Positions 19,920 to 28,514 of a stretch of DNA of 64,000 bases are shown piece by piece. Origin of the DNA: an uncultured Arenicella sp. (GTDB taxonomy: Bacteria; Pseudomonadota; Gammaproteobacteria; Arenicellales; Arenicellaceae); assembly GCA_947499305.1 (NCBI GenBank), contig CANMNN010000023.1:1-64000 (forward strand), in the 5' to 3' direction. The notes beneath the pieces are model-generated. The model did no database searches and was not told where the DNA came from. It was given only the letters and a program-made list of their open reading frames with translations. The stretch's first letter is position 1. Each line of letters begins with the position of its first letter. A program made the position numbers and the translations under genes.

Positions 19920-20405
19920 TTAGCTGTAGTTAATATCGCCTTTATCTACGCGCTCGGCGAATTCGGTGGTTCCGCCTTCTTCGAGTGTTTTGGCTTGTTC
20001 AATCCAATTTTCACGATTGATTCGTCCCGGAAAAGCTAGGAAATTCTCAACCCATGAGATGTTTTGAGCTTCCCAGCTGGCTATTTGTTTGAACTGGTAT
20101 ATGCCAAGATCATTCAATGTTTCTTCGATTACTGGGCCAATACCTTTGATGCGCTTCAATTCATCCGAGTCACTCGGCGCGCTGGCAAACCCTTGCGGTT
20201 TCCAAGATTCATCAACCGTTGCAACCTCAACTGGGACTGCTTCAATTTCCTCACGACTCGCCAGTTGATTCGTGTTACTTGCCTCCGAGGAAAAATCGCT
20301 GTGTTCATGATCTTTTGAGCGGCAACACAATAACCAATGTGCTATCCATCCAAGAATGAATGCAGCCAAAATCCAAACCCAAATCTGAAAAAATAGGTAA
20401 CCCAT
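19920..20405 (-). CDS. Membrane-anchored helix-hairpin-helix protein
   Basis: A 161-aa protein with one N-terminal membrane helix (FFQIWVWILAAFILGWIAHW) followed by Cys-Cys and an acidic linker. Residues about 82-115 form a helix-hairpin-helix motif, ELKRIKGIGPVIEETLND, of the kind annotated as flap-endonuclease-1-like 5' DNA nuclease. No catalytic acidic cluster is visible, so it is probably only a binding module. It lies 37 bp downstream of an OmpA-family gene on the same strand. Pairs of this kind occur in marine proteobacteria. The function is unknown. Confidence 0.75.
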   Translation of the reverse strand: MGYLFFQIWVWILAAFILGWIAHWLLCCRSKDHEHSDFSSEASNTNQLASREEIEAVPVEVATVDESWKPQGFASAPSDSDELKRIKGIGPVIEETLNDLGIYQFKQIASWEAQNISWVENFLAFPGRINRENWIEQAKTLEEGGTTEFAERVDKGDINYS

Positions 20406-20442
20406 GTTTGATCTCCCGTTGTATTAGCGTATTAGCTGTCAG

Positions 20443-21501
20443 TTAGTTCTTAAGTTTAAATTCGATGCGGCGGTTCTTGGCACGGCCCTCGGCGGTCGCA
20501 TTGTCTGCAATCGCTTGCTCTGGTCCGTAACCAACTGCGGTAAAATTTTGGATATCTAGGCCAAGCCCGTTCAAGTGGCTTATTACCGCTTGAGCACGTT
20601 GTTCGCTAAGGCGCTTATTAAAATTCACGTTACCCTTAGAATCAGTGTGTCCAGACACTTCAAAGCGTGTGTTAGGACACCGAAGGGCGACCGCCTTAAT
20701 ACTTTCAAGCAGAGGAAAGCTGCTTTGCTCTATTGCGGCTTTACCGCTAGCAAAGTTGATTCGACTATTGCTGAGTAGATTGTTGATCTGCTCAGAGCAG
20801 TTAAATTTCTTCACCGGTAGTGAAATAACGCGCAGTTGATTATCGACGTTTAGAGCCAGTTCTTGCGACATTTTCTCATCGAGTAAGTTGATTGCTTCTG
20901 CATTGGCAACACTTCCTTTCAGTGAGAGCTCTGTACCATTTAGTGATGCGGTTAGAGTGTTTAACTTATTTGTTTTGTTGCTTAGTGCTTTAAAGTAGCC
21001 AAGTAAGTTCGGTAGTTTGGCGACAGAGTCTCCGCTTTGAAGCTTATTGGTGACATTATTTTCGCCGAACGCCGTTTTAGCTTGTGCGACAACTCGGTCT
21101 ATTGCAGATTGATTTGCTAGCTTACCGCTAAGCTCAATCGATGAGCCTGCAATACTTGCGTTTAGCTCGGCAGCGGTTAATGGGGCTTGTACGTCCGTGC
21201 TGATGGTCACACTATTAACGCCGTAACTCTGCTCAGCTTTGAGCCTTACGGCATCGACCGCCGCATTATTTGGAGGTGTGCCAGTTATCAGAACGTCGCG
21301 ACCAAGATTGCGGGTTTCTACTTTCGCCCAGCCCTGACCAATTGAGTCGAGATCTTGTCGAGTATTGTTGGCGACATCGGCTTCGATTGGATGCCATTTA
21401 AAAAATAATAAAGGCAGCAATACCAATAAAGGTAGCAAAATAAATGGCCAAATGCCGGCACAAAACAAAGAACATCGTTTCATTTTCAGTCCAGTCTCCA
21501 T
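20443..21501 (-). CDS. OmpA-family protein with BON-like repeats
   Basis: After a short basic start, one membrane helix (WPFILLPLLVLLPLLFF) anchors the protein. Residues about 45-200 contain repeats of the BON type, with patterns such as LGRDVLITGTPPNNAAVDAV and GSSIELSGKLANQSAIDRVV. The C-terminal ~120 residues are an OmpA/MotB peptidoglycan-binding domain: INFASGKAAIE, FEVSGHTDSKGN, LSEQRAQAVISHL and GRAKNRRIEFKL. It probably sits in the inner membrane and holds peptidoglycan in the periplasm. The alternative ATG at 21483 (MKRCSLF) is equally plausible. Confidence 0.88.
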   Translation of the reverse strand: METGLKMKRCSLFCAGIWPFILLPLLVLLPLLFFKWHPIEADVANNTRQDLDSIGQGWAKVETRNLGRDVLITGTPPNNAAVDAVRLKAEQSYGVNSVTISTDVQAPLTAAELNASIAGSSIELSGKLANQSAIDRVVAQAKTAFGENNVTNKLQSGDSVAKLPNLLGYFKALSNKTNKLNTLTASLNGTELSLKGSVANAEAINLLDEKMSQELALNVDNQLRVISLPVKKFNCSEQINNLLSNSRINFASGKAAIEQSSFPLLESIKAVALRCPNTRFEVSGHTDSKGNVNFNKRLSEQRAQAVISHLNGLGLDIQNFTAVGYGPEQAIADNATAEGRAKNRRIEFKLKN

Positions 21502-21844
21502 GAAGGTGAATTGGATTTTAAAGTTCGTTAGCCATCATGGCTCGTAATTCATTGCACTTCTAATTCCACTACTAATAGATATCAATGAAGTTGTGCGCAT
21601 TGCTAGCGTCAGCTAGAAATGAGTGATAGCACAAGTATGGTAACGGCACTTCCAAGCCCCAAGCAGACACTAGTTTGCGACTTTTGCAAAACAGTGTCTT
21701 AACTAAAATACGGATAGATCCGCGCTCAAATCTCCGAAAAGTATCGCAAGCGATTAATAAAAATTCCATCTATAACGGATGCTATTTGCAAAAAGATACG
21801 TTCTATTGGGTAGAGTGTCTAGTTTTATAAAGCTTAACGCACAA

Positions 21845-22070
21845 GAAAAAAGGGGCCAGTCGTTGCTATAGGAATCACTCTGTAGCACTTCTGGCCCCTT
21901 TCCCTACCAACCCAATCAAGGGAAAACTATTTGCTTAAACGAGTTTGATCTCGAGCAAATGTTCTGTCGTATCGTGAAAAGTGCCTCGATGCTGAGGTAA
22001 AGTCACCCTCTGTAGAAATGTTTCTCACTGCACTCTTGTTGAGAGACGATCACTTTTTTCACGAACCAAT
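21845..22070 (-). ncRNA. Candidate structured small RNA ending at an intrinsic terminator
   Basis: Reading the minus strand, TCGTGAAAAAAGTG (22064-22051) can pair with CACTTTTCACGA (21983-21972), closing a domain with smaller stems such as CTCT/AGAG and CCTC/GAGG. Downstream, AAAGGGGCCAG ... CTGGCCCC closes a hairpin that runs into TTTTTT, a good minus-strand terminator at 21901-21845. The trpBA operon already has its own terminator 350 bp upstream, so this second one suggests a separate short transcript. The 5' end and promoter are not identified, and I recognise no known RNA family. Confidence 0.3.
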
Positions 22071-22247
22071 CAAGAAGTATCTGCGCCGCTAAATTCCGTA
22101 TTTGGCGTGATAATTTTCGATCACACATATAAAGACCGATATTTAAAGAGATGCTTGCTTTACAGTTTAGTAATCAAGTTTTTGAAAGGAATTGGCTGTA
22201 CGTCTGCTCTATCCGTAAACAACGTTTGAAGAGGTGATGCTAAAACT

Positions 22248-22287
22248 CATATGGCCGATCAGCACTCGCGTGCTGATCGGCCATATG
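22248..22287 (-). terminator. Terminator of trpBA
   Basis: A perfect 18-bp inverted repeat (arm CATATGGCCGATCAGCAC) with a 4-base loop lies 32 bp after the trpA stop. On the minus strand it is followed by AGTTTTAG, a short T-run. Confidence 0.8.
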
Positions 22288-22319
22288 TTAAGAGCAGTGC
22301 TTGGTGATTGTGCTTCAGA

Positions 22320-23102
22320 TTAATGTAGCAGTTGAGTGAAGAACTCCGTAAGTCCTTCGGCGCCTCGGTCTTCCCATGCTTTGAGTGCTGCCGTGCCGAT
22401 CACAGCTATATCAGCATGTTGGCCAATGAACTCGATATCTTCGGCTTTGCTAACGCCAAAGCCAACTGCGAGCGGCAGGTCAGTAAATGTTCGGCATCGT
22501 TCAATGAAGTCAGAAACTTCGGTGTTCATATCGGTGTCAGAACCTGTTACACCTTTGCGTGCAACTGTGTAGATAAAACCATCGGCTGATTTCGCCAACT
22601 CGGCTAAGCGGGTATCCGAATTGGTTGGCGTCATCAAAATAATTGGTGCAAGTTCTAACTCTTTAGCGATGTCGTGTAATTCACCTGCTTCTTCTACTGG
22701 CAGGTCGGGCAGAATAAAACCGTGAGCGCCGGCGCTTTTCAAGCGCTGAAGAAAATCACGATGTCCTGCCTTAAAGACGGTATTGTAGTAACCCATCATT
22801 ACTACTTTGAACGAGAACTTGGCGGTGACTTTCGCCATAAACTCAAAGCAGTCTTCAACATGCACACCACTGCGTATGGCTTCTTGGTTTGCTTTGACGA
22901 ACAAAGGGCCATCGGCTGAGGGCTCTGAAAATGGAAATTGAAGTTCGACTAGATCGACTCCAAAAGAGTCCATCACCTCTAGTGCTTTCCAATTTGCCTC
23001 GAATGATGGGTAACCGCACACAACGTGGGTCATGATCATCGCAGGGCGATTACTGTCTGCGACTTTTGCTTTTCGTTCGGCTAAATATTGGTTAAGTGGC
23101 AT
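22320..23102 (-). CDS. trpA: Tryptophan synthase alpha chain
   Basis: A TIM-barrel protein of 260 aa. The catalytic Glu and Asp lie in VELQFPFSEPSADGP (E. coli has LELGIPFSDPLADGP), and the loop ARKGVTGSD corresponds to SRAGVTGA. It cleaves indole-3-glycerol phosphate and passes indole to TrpB. The sequence is clearly divergent from typical gammaproteobacterial TrpA (SEP instead of SDP, start MTHVVCGYPSF). It follows trpB after 5 bp and has a good Shine-Dalgarno sequence (GGAGG) that lies in the end of trpB. trpF is not beside it. Confidence 0.93.
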   Translation of the reverse strand: MPLNQYLAERKAKVADSNRPAMIMTHVVCGYPSFEANWKALEVMDSFGVDLVELQFPFSEPSADGPLFVKANQEAIRSGVHVEDCFEFMAKVTAKFSFKVVMMGYYNTVFKAGHRDFLQRLKSAGAHGFILPDLPVEEAGELHDIAKELELAPIILMTPTNSDTRLAELAKSADGFIYTVARKGVTGSDTDMNTEVSDFIERCRTFTDLPLAVGFGVSKAEDIEFIGQHADIAVIGTAALKAWEDRGAEGLTEFFTQLLH

Positions 23103-23107
23103 CTTGA

Positions 23108-24364
23108 TTACGCCTCCGAAGAATAGGCATCGGCCTTTTGTTTAATAAATTTTTTCCAGTGGCTGTCGTCTAAGGCATCCGCAATGGTGAAAATATCTTT
23201 GTCTCCACGGCCTGACATATTGATCAAGATCACCTCGTCCTTTGACATTTTTTCAGCTTCTAAGATCGCTTGAGCAAACCCGTGTGAGCTTTCGAGCGCT
23301 GGAATTAGTCCTTCGGTTCGCATACATAGCTTTAGGGCCTCGGTAACTTGAGAATCGGTTACTGCTTCAAAGCGAACTCGATCTTGCTCCCATAAATGTA
23401 CAAGCACCGGGTTCACACCGATATAGTCTAAGCCCGCCGCAACTGAATGAGTTTCTAGCATGTTGCCATCGTCGTTTTGCAAGAAGTAAGTCTTCATGCC
23501 TTGAGCTACGCCTACGGTAGCGTCTTTATAAGCTAGGCGCGCCGCGTGATTACCTTTGCCTGGTCCAAAGCCACCTGCTTCACAGCCGACCAGTTGAACG
23601 TCTTTGTCGTCCATGAAACCTTGAAACAAGCCAATTGCATTAGAGCCACCACCAACACAAGCAAACACTCGATCAGGTAATTTACCAGCGGCGTCAACTA
23701 CCTGCTCGCGAGCTTCGCGGCCGATGATCGATTGAAACCAGCTGACCATCTCAGGGAAAGGGTGCGGGCCACAGGCCGTGCCAAGAACATAATGAGTGTT
23801 GTCCATATTGGTCACCCAATCGCGTAAACATTCATTGATCGCGTCTTTCAAAGTTTGCTGGCCATCAGTGACTGCCACAACCTCTGAGCCCATGTTTTCC
23901 ATCCAAAACACATTAGGGCGCTGGCGGGCCACGTCGACTGCGCCCATATAGATTTTACTCTCAAAACCAAAGCGAGCAGCCATGGTCGCTGTTGCATAAC
24001 CGTGTTGGCCTGCGCCGGTTTCGGCTATGACACGGGTTTTACCCATGCGTTTGACCAACAAGCCTTGGCCCATTACGTTATTGATTTTGTGTGATCCGGT
24101 GTGATTTAGGTCTTCGCGCTTCACGTAGATTTGCGCGCCACCGAGCTTATTTGACAAGTTTGCTAAATGCGTAACTGGCGTTGGTCGGCCAGAGTAAGAC
24201 TGCATCAACTCAATAAATTCTTGCCAGAATGTGGGGTCATCCTTCGCTTTGCGGAATTCCGCCTTGAGTTCTTCGATGGTGCTATACAAAATCTCAGGCA
24301 GGAAGGTCCCGCCATAGTCGCCGTAATAGCCTTCTCGGCCTTCTTTAAAATCGAATAAATCCAT
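23108..24364 (-). CDS. trpB: Tryptophan synthase beta chain
   Basis: A PLP enzyme that joins indole and serine. The PLP lysine is in LNHTGSHKINN (most TrpB proteins have TGAHKINN). The phosphate-binding loop is VGGGSNAIG, and ETGAGQHGYATAT and GRGDKDIF are conserved blocks. The ATG at 24364 gives MDLFDFKEGREGYYGDYGGTF and 418 aa. A frame open to 24436 would add 24 residues unlike any TrpB start. Like TrpA it is a divergent variant, so the pair probably evolved or was acquired together. Confidence 0.95.
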   Translation of the reverse strand: MDLFDFKEGREGYYGDYGGTFLPEILYSTIEELKAEFRKAKDDPTFWQEFIELMQSYSGRPTPVTHLANLSNKLGGAQIYVKREDLNHTGSHKINNVMGQGLLVKRMGKTRVIAETGAGQHGYATATMAARFGFESKIYMGAVDVARQRPNVFWMENMGSEVVAVTDGQQTLKDAINECLRDWVTNMDNTHYVLGTACGPHPFPEMVSWFQSIIGREAREQVVDAAGKLPDRVFACVGGGSNAIGLFQGFMDDKDVQLVGCEAGGFGPGKGNHAARLAYKDATVGVAQGMKTYFLQNDDGNMLETHSVAAGLDYIGVNPVLVHLWEQDRVRFEAVTDSQVTEALKLCMRTEGLIPALESSHGFAQAILEAEKMSKDEVILINMSGRGDKDIFTIADALDDSHWKKFIKQKADAYSSEA

Positions 24365-24470
24365 GATGCTTAGGAGTAATCGACTGCGTTTCTGGGTGCT
24401 AGTTCGACCGATTAAGGCTTGCGAAATAGCGCTCAAGGCGCAGTCATAGTTAGGGAGAGTATCGTAACAT

Positions 24471-24495
24471 TTGAGCCTAATTCAGTTAAGCTCAA
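24471..24495. promoter_or_regulatory. Inverted repeat in the trpB / ydcF-like divergent region
   Basis: TTGAGCCTAA and TTAAGCTCAA are near-perfect inverted copies around TTCAG, in the 194-bp gap between trpB and the plus-strand gene at 24559. The position and symmetry suit an operator, but no known regulator site is recognised. Part of it (CCTAATTCAG-TAAG) recurs at 26156-26170. Confidence 0.35.
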
Positions 24496-24558
24496 ACGCC
24501 ATAAAAGCATGATACTCTTAAGCTTTGTTTTCAATGTCAAAATCACTGCGCGTTCTTA

Positions 24559-25350
24559 ATGGATTCAGTTGTATTTATTAAAGTAGTATCTGCCGCGCTT
24601 TACCCGCTAGGTCTAGTCACGGTTTTCGGTGTCGTGGCTTTGTATAGCGGAGCTCGTGGGCGAAAGGGGCGGGCGAAAGTGTGCGCTTGTATATCGATAC
24701 TTCTTTTACTGATTTCCAGTAACCCCATGTTTGCCCGTTTTCTAGTGGGAGAATTAGAAAGCCGTTACCCTCAGAAACCCATTGATGAAATTTCGGCGCA
24801 CCAAGCGATCATTGTGCTGGGCGGCGGCTTGCGTGTTCCCTCTGAACCGGGTCAAAGCTTACAACTAGGTGCTGCCGCTGACCGTTATTGGCATGCAGCG
24901 CAATTGTATTTCGCCAAAAAAGCTCCGTTGATCATCATTGCTGGTGGCAATGTGTATTCTCGTCCTGGAGTTCCGGGTGAGGCGTTCTACGTCGCCGAGC
25001 TGCTTGAGAAGTGGGGAGTGCCTGCTAGCGCAATAGTTGCCGAGACCGATAGTCGAACTACGGCTGAAAACGCAGTTAATGTGCAAACAATTCTTGAACA
25101 AAAAGGTATTGATCGCGTTTTGTTGGTGACCTCGGCAATTCATATGCCCAGAGCGTATGAGCTATTTAAAGCGCAGACTTTGACGATTACTCCGGCGGTT
25201 GCTGATGTGCTAATTCGGCCTCGAGTGGCTCCTCCTTTTTTCTCTTATATCCCTTCGGCTAGCGCCTTGAAAATGACCACCTTAGCGATGCATGAATATT
25301 ATGGTCAGTGGTTTAATCAAATTAAGCGCGCTTTTAGGAGGCTTAACTAA
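24559..25350 (+). CDS. YdcF/ElyC-family (DUF218) membrane protein
   Basis: Two membrane helices near the N-terminus are followed by a DUF218 domain: AIIVLGGGLRVPSE, IIIAGGNVYSRPG, ETDSRTTAENAVNVQTIL and LLVTSAIHMPRAYELFKAQ are its signature blocks. E. coli ElyC and SanA, in the same superfamily, affect peptidoglycan and envelope integrity. The 263-aa size and two helices fit ElyC best. The biochemical activity is not firmly known. Its 3' end overlaps the converging phosphopantetheinyl transferase gene by 8 bp. Confidence 0.85.
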   Translation: MDSVVFIKVVSAALYPLGLVTVFGVVALYSGARGRKGRAKVCACISILLLLISSNPMFARFLVGELESRYPQKPIDEISAHQAIIVLGGGLRVPSEPGQSLQLGAAADRYWHAAQLYFAKKAPLIIIAGGNVYSRPGVPGEAFYVAELLEKWGVPASAIVAETDSRTTAENAVNVQTILEQKGIDRVLLVTSAIHMPRAYELFKAQTLTITPAVADVLIRPRVAPPFFSYIPSASALKMTTLAMHEYYGQWFNQIKRAFRRLN

Positions 25351-26110
25351 GTCGGTCGAAGGCTTTAATATCTAGGCGCTCATGACCCTCATGCACCACG
25401 CTGGCAATGTACTTTTTACCGATCGAAAATTGCCTACAAGTCCAAGCTAGGTCTTCGTCGTCTGTGAATCTATATGTCTGTGAGCTAGCACCTTCTTCGT
25501 ACAGATTGCGCCGATTCATCGTGAAGTTAATACCTTGGCCTGTGGCTTTGCCGTAGGCTTCTTTGCGCGTCCAAATGGCTAAGCAACGTTGATGATCGAT
25601 TTGATTGCCCGGCATCGTGAATGCTAACTCTTGTTCAGTAAATCTGCGCTTGGCAATCGCACTGAAATTAATATCTCGATCTAAGCATTCGATATCGACT
25701 CCTACCTGCCTTTTTTGACTAAACGCAAACATGCCATGGCCGTCGGTGTCGGTGAAGTTAAACTCGATGCCTAAGCTTTCATCACTCAAGCTCGGCTTGT
25801 TTAAGCGGCTGTAGCTCAGCAGCACATCTTCGGGCGCTTGATTTGTATAAGCGCCCAACAAAGTCAGAAGATAGTATCGCCCCGCTAAGTATTGCTGCTT
25901 GAGATAGGGGCTTGAGCGGCGGTGATACTTATCGCGTTGAATATCGCTTAATAGTTTAAGCGCTGCGGCAGATTGCGATTCGTCCAAACACAGTTCTAGG
26001 TGCCAGACATGCAGTTCATTAATGCCAAGAGGTTGAAAATCAGCAAGTGAATTCGGCTGCCAGTGCAGTTGTGAACCTAGTTTTTGTATCATCAGTCGAG
26101 AATCTATCAC
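25343..26110 (-). CDS. 4'-phosphopantetheinyl transferase (Sfp type)
   Basis: A 255-aa Sfp-like transferase. The magnesium-binding motif is VGVDIECLDRD, and WTRKEAYGKATGQG holds the catalytic Glu and Lys of the WxxKEA block. It moves phosphopantetheine from coenzyme A to carrier proteins of fatty acid, polyketide or peptide synthases. No carrier-protein gene is nearby, so it may serve in trans. The start is GTG at 26110; an ATG at 26092 is an alternative. The 3' end overlaps the gene ending at 25350. Confidence 0.9.
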   Translation of the reverse strand: MIDSRLMIQKLGSQLHWQPNSLADFQPLGINELHVWHLELCLDESQSAAALKLLSDIQRDKYHRRSSPYLKQQYLAGRYYLLTLLGAYTNQAPEDVLLSYSRLNKPSLSDESLGIEFNFTDTDGHGMFAFSQKRQVGVDIECLDRDINFSAIAKRRFTEQELAFTMPGNQIDHQRCLAIWTRKEAYGKATGQGINFTMNRRNLYEEGASSQTYRFTDDEDLAWTCRQFSIGKKYIASVVHEGHERLDIKAFDRLS

Positions 26111-26292
26111 GTTGTAAGTAAGAAAAGCCTGTTATTGTAGGTCTTCAGAAGTGTCCCTAATTCAGCTAAGTTAAATAATGCTTATCTTTGCTTAATTCAC
26201 GTATCTAAAATAGTGTGCGAGAAAAGTAAAGAATAGAGTTAGCTCAACCAACAACTTGACCTTGTTCAAGTACAACTCGAAAGAATAGTAGT

Positions 26293-26994
26293 ATGAAAAC
26301 AAAACTTATCCTAGTCGCGGTGATACTCGCGGTAATTGCTGCGTTTGTAGTCTTTGATTTAGGTCAATACCTAAATCTAGAGTATTTGAAATCGCAAAAA
26401 GACTCGCTCAACGAGCTCTACAATAACAACCCAGTTTTAGTTTCGGCTATTTTTTTCTTGGTGTATGTAATGGTTGCGGCCTTTAACTTGCCTGCTGCGG
26501 GACTACTGACGGTCGCAGCAGGAGCAATTCTTGGGTTTTGGAACGGCTTGTTTGTAGTGTCTTTCGCGAGCTCTATCGGTGCGACAATTGCCTTTTTAAT
26601 GACGCGCTATTTGTTTCATGACGCGATCGAATCTAAATTTGGCGAACGTCTGAAAACAATTAATAGTGGCATTGAACGTGAAGGTGCGTTTTATGTCTTT
26701 GGCTTGCGCTTAGTGCCGTTATTTCCGTTTTTCGTGGTGAACTCGGTTTTAGGTTTAACCAAGTTGAAGACTTGGACTTTTTATTGGGCAAGTCAAATCG
26801 GCATGTTAGCGGGCACTGCTGTGTACGTGAATGCGGGGACTCAGCTTGCAGATATTTCTACGTTGGGCGATATCGCTTCTCCAAAACTGCTGTTGTCATT
26901 TGCATTGTTGGGTGTTTTTCCAATTGTTGCAAAAACAGCACTCAAATTTTTCAAAAAAGAATCAGATTTAGATAACTCAGAGGCAGGTGCATAA
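26293..26994 (+). CDS. TVP38/TMEM64-family membrane protein
   Basis: A 233-aa multi-spanning protein with the VTT/SNARE-associated domain, related to DedA: NLPAAGLLTVAAGAILGFW, SSIGATIAFLMTRYLF and GLRLVPLFPFFVVNSVLGLT. These proteins are linked to lipid scrambling or transport, with no precise role known in bacteria. The stop is 2 bp before the next gene, so it is translationally linked to the flavoprotein gene. This pairing is common in proteobacteria. Confidence 0.88.
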   Translation: MKTKLILVAVILAVIAAFVVFDLGQYLNLEYLKSQKDSLNELYNNNPVLVSAIFFLVYVMVAAFNLPAAGLLTVAAGAILGFWNGLFVVSFASSIGATIAFLMTRYLFHDAIESKFGERLKTINSGIEREGAFYVFGLRLVPLFPFFVVNSVLGLTKLKTWTFYWASQIGMLAGTAVYVNAGTQLADISTLGDIASPKLLLSFALLGVFPIVAKTALKFFKKESDLDNSEAGA

Positions 26995-26996
26995 TC

Positions 26997-28436
26997 ATGG
27001 CAAAGTATGATGCAAATTTAGTTGTAGTCGGTGCGGGCTCGGGTGGTTTAGTAAGTGCCCTTATTGCAGCTGCTGTTAAATCAAAGGTTGTTTTGATTGA
27101 GCGACACAAAATGGGTGGCGACTGCTTAAATACTGGCTGTGTGCCAAGCAAGGCGATTCTCCGCTCTGCCAAAGTCGCCAGCACCATGAGCCGAGCTGAA
27201 GAGTTTGGGTTTGAGAAGGTTGAAGTGAAACCGGTGTTCAGCAAGGTTATGAAGCGCGTACACGACATTATAGAAACCATCGAGCCGCATGATTCAGTAG
27301 AGCGTTTTACTGGGCTTGGAGTGGAGTGCGTAATGGGCGAAGCCGAGATTATCGATAAGCATACGGTGCGTGTTGGTGATCGAGACATCAGAACTAAAAG
27401 CATAATTATCGCAGCAGGCGCGCGCCCGTTTGTACCGCCAATTCAAGGCATTAACGATATCGACTATTTAACTTCGGACAATGTTTGGGAACTTGAAGAG
27501 TTGCCAGAACGTTTGGTGGTGTTGGGCGGAGGCCCAATTGGCTGCGAGCTTAGCCAGGCTTTTTCAAAACTTGGATCAAAAGTTACGATGATCGAGATGA
27601 TGGATCAGCTAATGGGGCGAGAAGACACTGACGTTGCTGAAGTGATCACTGAGAAGTTTCAAAAAGACGGCATCAATGTCTTAACCAATCATAAAGCGGT
27701 GAAATTCACCGATGATGGTGAAAAGGTTTTGCACTGCGAAACGGCGGATGGCATGGTTGAAATTCCGTTTGATAAAGTGCTTGTTGCGGTTGGACGCAAA
27801 GCCAATAGCGATGGCATGAAACTCGAAGAGTTAGGGATTAAATTGCGTAAAAACGGAACCATTGAAACCGACGAATATCTGCGTACCGATGTACCTAATA
27901 TTTTTGCGGTTGGTGACATCGCTGGGCCATATCAATTTACCCATACAGCGTCTCATCAAGCTTGGTATGCCACGGTTAATGCTCTTTTCGGTTTCGCCAA
28001 AAAGTTTAAGGTCGATTACAGAGTGATTCCTTGGGCGACCTTCACTATGCCAGAAGTTGCTCGTGTCGGTTTAAGTGAGCGGGAAGCTAAAGAGAAAGGC
28101 TTGGATGTGCAGGTAACTCGCTATGGTATTGATGACCTTGATCGCGCCATCGCCGACGGTGAAGCGCATGGTTTTATTAAGGTGATTACGCCAAAAGGCG
28201 GTAAAGACACGATTTTAGGAGTCACTATTGTTGGTAGTCACGCTGGTGAGCTTATAGCCGAGTACGTTTTGGCGATGAAGCACAATCTTGGCTTGAACAA
28301 AATCTTAGGGACAATTCACCTTTACCCTAGCATGGCTGAGGCGAATAAATTTGTTGCCGGTAATTGGAAGCGCGAGAACCAGCCGCATGGCTTATTAAAA
28401 TGGGTTGAAAAATTTCATACTTGGCGCCGCGGCTAG
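26997..28436 (+). CDS. FAD-dependent disulfide oxidoreductase (mercuric reductase-like)
   Basis: A class-I pyridine nucleotide-disulfide oxidoreductase of 479 aa. The FAD motif GAGSGGLVSALIAA comes first, then the redox pair in GGDCLNTGCVPSKA, the NAD(P)-binding motif LGGGPIGCELSQAF, and the C-terminal dimerisation domain with HLYPSMAEANKF. The last block lacks the paired cysteines of true MerA, and no lipoyl complex genes are nearby. It is best called a general disulfide reductase or quinone-type reductase paired with the TVP38 membrane protein. The electron acceptor is unknown. Confidence 0.88.
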   Translation: MAKYDANLVVVGAGSGGLVSALIAAAVKSKVVLIERHKMGGDCLNTGCVPSKAILRSAKVASTMSRAEEFGFEKVEVKPVFSKVMKRVHDIIETIEPHDSVERFTGLGVECVMGEAEIIDKHTVRVGDRDIRTKSIIIAAGARPFVPPIQGINDIDYLTSDNVWELEELPERLVVLGGGPIGCELSQAFSKLGSKVTMIEMMDQLMGREDTDVAEVITEKFQKDGINVLTNHKAVKFTDDGEKVLHCETADGMVEIPFDKVLVAVGRKANSDGMKLEELGIKLRKNGTIETDEYLRTDVPNIFAVGDIAGPYQFTHTASHQAWYATVNALFGFAKKFKVDYRVIPWATFTMPEVARVGLSEREAKEKGLDVQVTRYGIDDLDRAIADGEAHGFIKVITPKGGKDTILGVTIVGSHAGELIAEYVLAMKHNLGLNKILGTIHLYPSMAEANKFVAGNWKRENQPHGLLKWVEKFHTWRRG

Positions 28437-28514
28437 CTCGCCAAAATCATCTTTTCTGATTCGTTTCTATTTTAATTTGCTTAGTTTTAAACGATAGCTG
28501 TTGGAGAGATCGCA

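Larger units (their letters stand above)
21502..22319. other. 818-bp intergenic region with several inverted repeats
   Basis: There is no credible protein gene in this gap; a 65-codon frame at 21572-21769 has no family resemblance. It contains the trpA terminator (22248-22287), a structured stretch at 21972-22064 and a minus-strand terminator-like hairpin at 21849-21901. The last two are described separately as a possible small RNA. Confidence 0.6.

Noticed and set aside
21572-21769. 65-codon frame in the OmpA/trpA gap
   Set aside because: It has no start signal, no family and an unusual composition for a protein.
23108-24436. Longer trpB start
   Set aside because: The extra 24 residues do not resemble any TrpB, and the ATG at 24364 gives the normal start.
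26997-28436. True mercuric reductase (MerA)
   Set aside because: The C-terminal paired cysteines and any mer genes are absent, so only the general flavoprotein family is supported.
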